8,695 nt of DNA from Akkermansia sp. (GTDB lineage Bacteria > Verrucomicrobiota > Verrucomicrobiia > Verrucomicrobiales > Akkermansiaceae). Location: positions 1 through 8,695 of the forward strand of contig JAIFNK010000149.1 in NCBI GenBank assembly GCA_020047775.1. The letters run 5' to 3'. The translations under genes were made by a program, and so were the position numbers. This document shows, piece by piece, positions 1-5,882 of this stretch. Each line of letters starts with the position of its first letter. The first letter of the stretch is position 1. The notes under the pieces are model-generated. The model ran no database searches. It worked only from the letters and a program-made list of their open reading frames with translations, and was not told where the DNA came from.

Positions 1-1661
1 CGATGGAGATCGCACTGGAACCCGGAATGCCCACTTACTGCGGCGGACTTGGATTCCTGGCAGGTGATTTGCTGCGGTCGGCGGCGGATCAGGGGCTTGC
101 GATCGGTGGGGTGTCCTTGCTCTATCGCAAGGGATACTTCCGCCAGCATCTGGATGAGTTGGGCTCGCAGACGGAGCAGGCTTGCGATTGGACGGTGCGG
201 GAATTCGTGAAGGAACTCGAGCCCCGGGTGTCCGTCTCCATCGAAGGTCGCACGGTCCGGGTCCGCGCGTGGCAATACGATGTCAAAGGCGGCAGGGGCG
301 GCACCGTGCCGGTCTATCTGCTCGATACCGATCTGCCGGAAAACTCGGAGTGGGACCGCCGCATCACCGACCATCTTTATGGCGGGGATCCATGGTACCG
401 GCTGTGCCAGGAGATCGTGCTGGGCATCGGCGGCGTGCGCCTGTTGCGGGCGATGGGGCATCGGGCGATCGAGCGGTTCCACATGAACGAGGGGCATGCC
501 AGCCTGCTTGCCATGGAGTTGCTCGACGAGCAGGCGGCTGGTGCCGGCCGGGAGGCGTTCAATCACGACGACGTGGAGGCGGTGCGGCGGAAATGTGTCT
601 TCACCACCCACACGCCGGTGCCTGCCGGGCATGACAAGTTTCCGATAGAAATGGTGACCACCGCGCTCGGCCGCAACGAGGTGAGTGAAATGCGGGAGGT
701 GTTTTGCTGCGGCGGCGAGCTGAACATGACCTACCTCGCCCTGAACCTCAGCCACTACATCAACGGGGTTGCCAAGAAGCACACGGAGATCTCCCAGCGG
801 ATGTTCGCCGGTTACAAGATCGAGGACATCACCAACGGCGTGCATGTCCCGACGTGGACGTCGCCTCCGTTCCAACGCCTTTATGACCGCTACATCCCCG
901 GTTGGCGCGACGACAACTTCAACCTGCGCTCCGCCCTGAGCATGCCGGCGGAAGAGGTGTGGGACGCCCACGCGCTGGCGAAGGCCGCGCTGCTCGACCG
1001 GGTGAACCGCGAGTCAGGAGTGGGAATGGAGGCGAATGTGCTCACCTTCGGCTTCGCCCGGCGCATCGCCGACTACAAGAGGGCGAACCTGCTATTCCAC
1101 GACCTCGAGCGGCTCAAGTCGCTGGGCCGGATGGATGGCGGCATCCAGGTGGTCATCGCCGGCAAGGCGCATCCGGGCGACGTCGTCGGCATGGAAACGA
1201 TCCGTTCGATTTTCAGATCGATCAAGACGCTCAAGGGACAGATCCGCATCGCCTATCTAACCAACTATGACTGGCAGCTCGGGCAATTGATGACTGCCGG
1301 CGTGGACGTCTGGCTGAACACGCCGCTCCCACCGAAGGAGGCGTCCGGCACGAGCGGCATGAAGGCGGCGATGAACGGCGTGCCCAGCCTCAGCATCCTC
1401 GATGGATGGTGGATCGAGGGCTGCATCGAAGGAGTGACCGGCTGGTCGATCGGTGGCGGACCGCGGCTTCAGGATTCCGCGCAGACCACCGTCCTCGATG
1501 CGGCGTCGCTCTATGAAAAAATGGAACGGGTTGTGATTCCCCTTTATTATCACGACCATGGACGGTTCCTCGAAATCATGCGTCACGCCATCGCCTTGAA
1601 CGGAGCGTTTTTCAACAGCCAGCGGATGTTGTTGCAGTATGTGTTGGACGCGTATTTCTAA
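1..1661 (+). CDS. glgP: alpha-glucan (glycogen) phosphorylase, 5'-truncated
   Basis: Phosphorolyses alpha-1,4-glucans to glucose-1-phosphate in the cytoplasm, using pyridoxal phosphate. The visible 552 residues begin with [17 protein letters not shown]. In the family this is preceded by a short strand ending in F-S, and the two bases before the first ATG fit a Ser codon, so that ATG is internal and probably only 10-30 residues are missing. Family motifs (numbered from this Met) are [11 protein letters not shown] at about 160-170, [12 protein letters not shown] at 202-213, the [15 protein letters not shown] block at 351-365, and EASGTSGMK at 446-454, whose Lys454 is the expected PLP-binding lysine. 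The C-terminus ([16 protein letters not shown]) is family-like and complete. The length matches the short bacterial alpha-glucan phosphorylases rather than the ~800-residue GlgP/MalP form, so the N-terminal allosteric region is absent. It is convergent with the hydrolase gene and apparently unrelated to the formate cluster. The family is certain; glycogen versus maltodextrin preference is not. Confidence 0.93.
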   Translation, partial: MEIALEPGMPTYCGGLGFLAGDLLRSAADQGLAIGGVSLLYRKGYFRQHLDELGSQTEQACDWTVREFVKELEPRVSVSIEGRTVRVRAWQYDVKGGRGGTVPVYLLDTDLPENSEWDRRITDHLYGGDPWYRLCQEIVLGIGGVRLLRAMGHRAIERFHMNEGHASLLAMELLDEQAAGAGREAFNHDDVEAVRRKCVFTTHTPVPAGHDKFPIEMVTTALGRNEVSEMREVFCCGGELNMTYLALNLSHYINGVAKKHTEISQRMFAGYKIEDITNGVHVPTWTSPPFQRLYDRYIPGWRDDNFNLRSALSMPAEEVWDAHALAKAALLDRVNRESGVGMEANVLTFGFARRIADYKRANLLFHDLERLKSLGRMDGGIQVVIAGKAHPGDVVGMETIRSIFRSIKTLKGQIRIAYLTNYDWQLGQLMTAGVDVWLNTPLPPKEASGTSGMKAAMNGVPSLSILDGWWIEGCIEGVTGWSIGGGPRLQDSAQTTVLDAASLYEKMERVVIPLYYHDHGRFLEIMRHAIALNGAFFNSQRMLLQYVLDAYF

Positions 1662-1671
1662 CGATTGTTAG
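1658..1671. repeat. short inverted repeat spanning both convergent stop codons
   Basis: The sequence CTAACGATTGTTAG forms a 5-bp stem (CTAAC/GTTAG) with a 4-nt loop. The TAA stop of the phosphorylase lies in the left arm and the TAA stop of the hydrolase lies in the right arm on the opposite strand. There are only 6 nt between the two stop codons. The stem is short and no T-tract follows on either side, so this does not look like a standard intrinsic terminator. It may be no more than two converging TAA stops. Confidence 0.4.
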
Positions 1672-2354
1672 CGATGGTCCGGGTCTGCGAAACGGCGCAG
1701 CCATTCGGCGCTGATCTGGGAAATGAGCTCCAGTTTGCCAGGCTCGCCGAACAGGTGGGAGGCACCTGGGATCACCTGTAGCTCCTTTCTGCCGCTCAGA
1801 AGCGCGAGGCCCTCGCGGTTCAGTTCCACGCCCACCGTGTCGTTCTCGCCGACGATCAGCAGGGTGGGACAAAGCATGTGGGGGAGCGACTTCTTGGCGA
1901 GATCCGCGCGACAGCCGCGGGTGACCACGGCGGTGATTTTCTTGTGCATTTTCGCCGCGGCGATCAATGCGGCGGCACCGCCGGCCGAGGCACCGAAGTA
2001 GGCGAGCCGCAGTTGCCGGGTGTCGGGATTGGAAAGAGCCCACTGGGTGATCCCTATCAACCGCCGGGCAAGGAATTCCGCATCGTGGCGGTATTTTTCG
2101 GAGACCTCGTCCTTGGCTTCCTCGTCTTCGGTGAGGAGGTCGCACAACAAGGTGGCAAGTCCGCGGTCGCGCATCACCCGGGCGATATGGCGGGGGCGCG
2201 GATGGTTCATGCTTCTACCATAATCAAAGGCGAAAATCACCAACGCTGTCGCCATTTCAGGCACTTGCAGATCCCCAAGAAGATAGACGTTGTCCGCGGG
2301 AATACGGACGCATTTGCTGATTTCCTGTTCGGGTGGTGTGTAAGTCGTTTTCAT
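1668..2354 (-). CDS. alpha/beta hydrolase, dienelactone-hydrolase-like
   Basis: Predicted cytoplasmic serine hydrolase of 228 residues; no signal peptide is visible. The nucleophile elbow is GASAGG with Ser123, the acid is probably Asp172 in GEND, and the base is His200 in GASH. This is a complete triad in the order and spacing of the alpha/beta-hydrolase fold. The DLLTEDEEA segment (about 72-80) is typical of the small dienelactone-hydrolase-like proteins often found fused to or beside phosphoribosyltransferase domains. The substrate is unknown. The chosen ATG (MKTTYTPPEQ) has GAGGA six bases upstream. An in-frame ATG 32 codons earlier (2450) lies inside the ATPase gene and would add a poorly conserved tail, so it was rejected. 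The gene starts 43 nt after the ATPase stop and is probably the last gene of the same transcript. Oddly, the loop that usually reads HGSGSS-like after strand 1 is FDYGRS here. Confidence 0.85.
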   Translation of the reverse strand: MKTTYTPPEQEISKCVRIPADNVYLLGDLQVPEMATALVIFAFDYGRSMNHPRPRHIARVMRDRGLATLLCDLLTEDEEAKDEVSEKYRHDAEFLARRLIGITQWALSNPDTRQLRLAYFGASAGGAAALIAAAKMHKKITAVVTRGCRADLAKKSLPHMLCPTLLIVGENDTVGVELNREGLALLSGRKELQVIPGASHLFGEPGKLELISQISAEWLRRFADPDHR

Positions 2355-2360
2355 CGGAAG

Positions 2361-2365
2361 TCCTC
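2361..2365 (-). promoter_or_regulatory. ribosome binding site of the hydrolase gene
   Basis: GAGGA on the minus strand sits 6 nt before the ATG at 2354. It decides the start against the longer reading frame opening at 2450. It lies in the 43-nt gap after the ATPase stop codon; that gap shows no hairpin or promoter that I can recognise. Confidence 0.6.
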
Positions 2366-2397
2366 GTGAAGTTGGACAAAATGTGCGGGCGGGTTGT

Positions 2398-5061
2398 TCA
2401 AGTGGAACATAGCGTAAGTTTGCGGGAAATCCACTTTCTAAGCTCTTCAAGCGCGGTCATCCCGAGGGCGAATGGCAGGATGAAAAGCCACGCGGAAAGC
2501 GGGATCGGAGCGGTGCCGAAAATCATGTTGCCCCATGGCGTGTAGTCGATCAGCAGGATGAGCACGATCTCCATGGCGACACCGGCGAGGATGAGTTTGT
2601 TGCCGGACATACCCCTGAAAGCCAACGGTCGCCACTCGCTGCGGCAGAGAAACACGTTGGCGACCTGCATGACCACGATGGCACTCAGGCAGGCGGTGGT
2701 GGACTGGAGGTAGAGCGGATCGTCCGCCGCGAGTGACTGGCCGGGACTCCATCCGCCGGTGTGCAGGACGAAGCCATAGGCGGCCATCGCGGCGGTGGCC
2801 TGCATCAGTCCGAGGAAGAGGTAGGCGCGGGCGAGCAGCGCTCCGCTTAACAGACGCTGGTCGCGGCGGCGGGGAGGTAGGTTCATGATTTCCCGGTCGG
2901 GTTTCCCGGCACCCAGGCCGAGCGCGGGCAGCATGTCGGTGCCGAGGTCCACGGCGAGGATCTGGATGATGGTGAGCGGCAGCGGGATGCGCAAAATCAC
3001 GAAGGCCAGATAGGGAATGATTTCCGGCACGTTGGAAGTGAGGATATAGGTGAGGAAATTCCGGATGTTAGTGAACACCGCGCGACCTTCCTCGATGGCG
3101 GCGACGATACTCGCGAAGTTGTCGTCCAGCAGCACCATGTCGGCGGATTCGCGGGCGACGTCGGTGCCGGTGAGACCTATGGCGATGCCGACATGCGCCT
3201 TGCGCAGGGCCGGGGCGTCGTTCACGCCGTCGCCGGTAACCGCGACGATTTCGTTTTTCTTTTTGAGTGCTGCGACAATGCGCATCTTTTGTTCCGCCTG
3301 AACGCGGGCGAAGAGGATCTCCGGCGCGTCGAGGGCAAGTTGCAGTTGGATGTTCGACAAATGGGCGAGCTGGCTGCCGGTGATCACGACGGGATTTTCG
3401 GAACGCACCAGGCCGATTTCGCGGGCGATGGCCTCGGCGGTTTGCGGGTGGTCGCCGGTGACCATGATCACCTTGATGCCGGCGCTGCGGCATTTTTGCA
3501 GCGCGCTTGCGACTTCCACGCGCGGCGGGTCTTCCAGCCCGACGAGGCCGGCGAGAACCATTTCCGAGTCGGCGTCTTCCAGTTCGAAAGCGGCGGGCAG
3601 GGTTCGCCAGGCAAGCGCGAGGACGCGCAGGCCTTCCTTGCCCATCCGCTCGGCGGCTTTGTAGGATGCCGCAAGCTCGGCTGATAGGTCGGCAGTGCCA
3701 GTGGAAGTTGCGGCGCTTTTGCAGCGGGCGATCACCACTTCAGGAGCGCCCTTGCAGTAGAGGATGGTTCCATCCGGTGCGGCATGGAGGGTGGCGAGGC
3801 GGCGTTTGGCGGAATCAAAGGGAATCTCGTTGGTTCTCGATAGGCCGGGGATCGTGCCCATCGCGGACTCCGCGAGTTGCACCAACGCGATTTTCATCGG
3901 ATCACCGAGCCAGGCCGCGTCCGACTTTTTCAAATCATGACAGAAGGCCGCGACCTCGAAAAAGCGGCGGTGGGTGGGGAGGAGCGTGGCATTTTCTCCC
4001 GGATCCATCAGCTCGCCTCCCATGAACAACCGCTTCGCCGACATGCGGTTCTGGGTGAGGGTGCCGGTCTTGTCGGTGCAGATCACCGTGGTGCAGCCGA
4101 GCGCCTCGACGGCGGGCAGGTGGCGGACGAGCGCGTTTCGATGGGCCATCCGCTGGGAGGCCATCGCGAGTGACAGCGTCACCGTCGGCAGCAGGCCTTC
4201 CGGCACGTTCGCCACGATGATGCCGATGGCGAAAATGAAGTTCTCCCAGAACGACAATCCGATCGCGCGACCGATGAAGAAAAAAACCACGCCCAGCGTG
4301 ACGGCCAGCGCGGCGACGATGCGGCTGACACGAAGGATTTCCGCCTGCAGCGGGGAAACCGTGTCGGTGGTGACCTGGGTGAGGCGGGCGATCTGCCCGA
4401 ACGCCGAATGCGCTCCGGTCGCAAAGACCAGCGCCTTCGCCTCGCCCGACACCAGCGATGTTCCTGCCAGGAGGATGTTTGACCCGCCCATCGTTTCCGT
4501 TTCGTCACAAGGGGCGGCATCGCGCGCTGTGGGGAGTGACTCGCCGGTGATCGTGGCGTTGTTGACGCGCACGCCGAAGGCTTCCACCAGCCGGCTGTCG
4601 GCGGGCACGATGTCGCCGGATTCCAGCAGGATCAGGTCGCCCGGCACCAGATCCGCGGAGGCGGTCTGGCGGACGGATCCGGAGCGCAGGACCTTGGTGG
4701 AATGCGGCAGCAGTTTCTTGAGCACCGCCAGCGCCCGCTCCGCCTGATAGGCCTGCCAGAAGGAAAACATGCCGTTGATCAGGATCACGCCGATGATCGC
4801 AAGGCCGAGCGTGGCCATCCCTTGTCCGGGTTGTTTCCACTCGGCGAAAAACGCGAGCCCCGCGGCGATCCACAGGATGATGGCGAAAAAGTGCACGAAC
4901 TCGCGGGCAAACGTTAGAACCAGCGGCTCGCCGGCGATTTCCTCCACCTGGTTCGGCCCGAACTCGACGAGTCTCCTCCCGGCCTCGCCCTGCTCCAATC
5001 CCGCGGTGCCGCTGTTCAGGCTGGCAAACGCCCCGGTGACCGCGAGATGCTGGATTTTCAT
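2398..5061 (-). CDS. P-type cation-transporting ATPase, type II, Na,K-ATPase (IIC)-like
   Basis: Inner-membrane pump of 887 residues that couples ATP hydrolysis to cation transport. All core motifs are present: TGES (172-175, actuator), DKTGT with phosphorylated Asp330, KGAPE (437-441, nucleotide site), DPPR (511-514), TGDHP (535-539) and TGDGVNDAP (609-617). About ten membrane segments are visible: roughly 53-73, 84-104, 247-265, 272-296, 668-690, 695-714, 742-767, 788-806, 822-840 and 853-872. M4 reads VANVPEGLLPTVTL (Glu288), M5 TLTSNVPE-like (Ser676, Asn677, Glu680) and M6 DLGTD (Asp705, Asp709). These resemble animal Na,K-ATPase more than SERCA (M4 IPEGLP). M5 has Ser where H,K-ATPase has Lys. 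The C-terminal EELRKWISRK also recalls the DEVRK end of Na,K-ATPase alpha. M8 carries Asn802 where Na,K-ATPase has Asp. The start ATG overlaps the channel's stop (ATGA) and has no clear Shine-Dalgarno, suggesting translational coupling. The transported ion is inferred only; Na+, K+, H+ or Ca2+ are possible. Confidence 0.93.
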   Translation of the reverse strand: MKIQHLAVTGAFASLNSGTAGLEQGEAGRRLVEFGPNQVEEIAGEPLVLTFAREFVHFFAIILWIAAGLAFFAEWKQPGQGMATLGLAIIGVILINGMFSFWQAYQAERALAVLKKLLPHSTKVLRSGSVRQTASADLVPGDLILLESGDIVPADSRLVEAFGVRVNNATITGESLPTARDAAPCDETETMGGSNILLAGTSLVSGEAKALVFATGAHSAFGQIARLTQVTTDTVSPLQAEILRVSRIVAALAVTLGVVFFFIGRAIGLSFWENFIFAIGIIVANVPEGLLPTVTLSLAMASQRMAHRNALVRHLPAVEALGCTTVICTDKTGTLTQNRMSAKRLFMGGELMDPGENATLLPTHRRFFEVAAFCHDLKKSDAAWLGDPMKIALVQLAESAMGTIPGLSRTNEIPFDSAKRRLATLHAAPDGTILYCKGAPEVVIARCKSAATSTGTADLSAELAASYKAAERMGKEGLRVLALAWRTLPAAFELEDADSEMVLAGLVGLEDPPRVEVASALQKCRSAGIKVIMVTGDHPQTAEAIAREIGLVRSENPVVITGSQLAHLSNIQLQLALDAPEILFARVQAEQKMRIVAALKKKNEIVAVTGDGVNDAPALRKAHVGIAIGLTGTDVARESADMVLLDDNFASIVAAIEEGRAVFTNIRNFLTYILTSNVPEIIPYLAFVILRIPLPLTIIQILAVDLGTDMLPALGLGAGKPDREIMNLPPRRRDQRLLSGALLARAYLFLGLMQATAAMAAYGFVLHTGGWSPGQSLAADDPLYLQSTTACLSAIVVMQVANVFLCRSEWRPLAFRGMSGNKLILAGVAMEIVLILLIDYTPWGNMIFGTAPIPLSAWLFILPFALGMTALEELRKWISRKLTLCST

Positions 5062-5882
5062 GGTTTTTCGGGGGTTGATGATGAAGCGGAAGAAGATTCC
5101 CCACGGCGGTAGATCGTGTGATAGACGAGGCCGACCATGCCCGCGCCGCCGACGAGATTGCCGAGGGTGACCGGGACGAGGTTGTGCATCATGCCGGCGA
5201 CGCCGATGTCGTCGCTCAGGAAGATGCCGAGTGGGATCAAATACATGTTCGCCACACTGTGTTCGAATCCGGCGGCGACGAACGCACAAACCGGGAAGAC
5301 AATGGCGAGAACCTTGTCGGTCACGGTGCGCCCGGCCATCGCGAGCCAGACGGCGAGGCAGACCAGCACGTTGCACAACACGCCGCGGAAAAACGCCTCG
5401 GCGAAGGGCAGTGCGACTTTGGCCGAGGCGATCGCCACGGCGGTGCGGCCGATGGCACCGTCTCCCAACTGCGCGTGACCGGAAAGCGCGACGACCGCCG
5501 CCAGCCCGACCGCGCCGATGAAATTCGCGAGATACACGACTGCCAGATTTCCGAGCAGTTTTCCCAGGCTGATCCGGCCCGCCACGTAGGTCATTACTAG
5601 CAGATTGTTTCCCGTGAACAACTCGGCTCCGGCGATGACGACGAGGATCAGTCCCAATGAAAACACGATGCCCGCAAGCACCTGTGAGATCGCGAAGTCC
5701 AGTCCGGCGTCGCACAGCACGAGCGTGGCGAACAACGAACCCAGACCGATGAATCCACCGGCGAGCACGCCGAGCGCGACCATGGAGGTGAATGGCAGGT
5801 TCGCCTTCGCCACACCGACGGTCTCCACCCGCTCGGCGATTTCGCGCGGGGAATAACAGTCGAAACCGAAGATCTCAGCCAT
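5058..5882 (-). CDS. focA: formate/nitrite transporter (FNT) family channel
   Basis: Pentameric inner-membrane channel family moving formate, nitrite or related small anions; formate is the likely substrate because the gene follows a formate dehydrogenase gene. The protein has 274 residues with six hydrophobic segments (about 32-56, 66-92, 110-134, 160-182, 190-215 and 233-257). Family signatures are AELFTGNN (86-93, with Thr90 in the omega-loop region), Lys155 and CNVLVCLAVWLA (170-181), and GFEHSVANMY (205-214). His208 corresponds to the central-pore histidine of FocA (His209 there). GNLVGGA (241-247) is the last signature. The tail after residue 260 is hydrophilic and Ser-rich. The ATG at 5882 lies within the last codons of the alpha-subunit gene (8-nt overlap) and has GGAGG 8 nt upstream. 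Its TGA overlaps the ATPase start. The symbol reflects family resemblance; fdhC would be an equally reasonable name. Direction of transport (uptake or export) cannot be read from sequence. Confidence 0.93.
   Translation of the reverse strand: MAEIFGFDCYSPREIAERVETVGVAKANLPFTSMVALGVLAGGFIGLGSLFATLVLCDAGLDFAISQVLAGIVFSLGLILVVIAGAELFTGNNLLVMTYVAGRISLGKLLGNLAVVYLANFIGAVGLAAVVALSGHAQLGDGAIGRTAVAIASAKVALPFAEAFFRGVLCNVLVCLAVWLAMAGRTVTDKVLAIVFPVCAFVAAGFEHSVANMYLIPLGIFLSDDIGVAGMMHNLVPVTLGNLVGGAGMVGLVYHTIYRRGESSSASSSTPEKP

Noticed and set aside
2355..2397. Possible terminator or promoter between the ATPase and hydrolase genes
   Set aside because: The 43-nt gap has no stable hairpin with a T-tract and no convincing -35/-10 pair; it is better read as an intra-operon spacer.
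2355..2450. ATG at 2450 as the start of the hydrolase
   Set aside because: It lies within the ATPase C-terminal codons. The added residues show no family likeness, whereas the ATG at 2354 has a good SD.
3974..4747. 257-codon open frame on the plus strand opposite the ATPase
   Set aside because: It is Ser/Arg/Pro-rich low-information sequence antisense to conserved ATPase motifs; a shadow.
5062..5715. In-frame upstream extension of the ATPase reading frame
   Set aside because: It is an Arg/Gly-rich shadow of the channel gene. The ATPase family begins right at MKIQ, so the start at 5061 is well supported.
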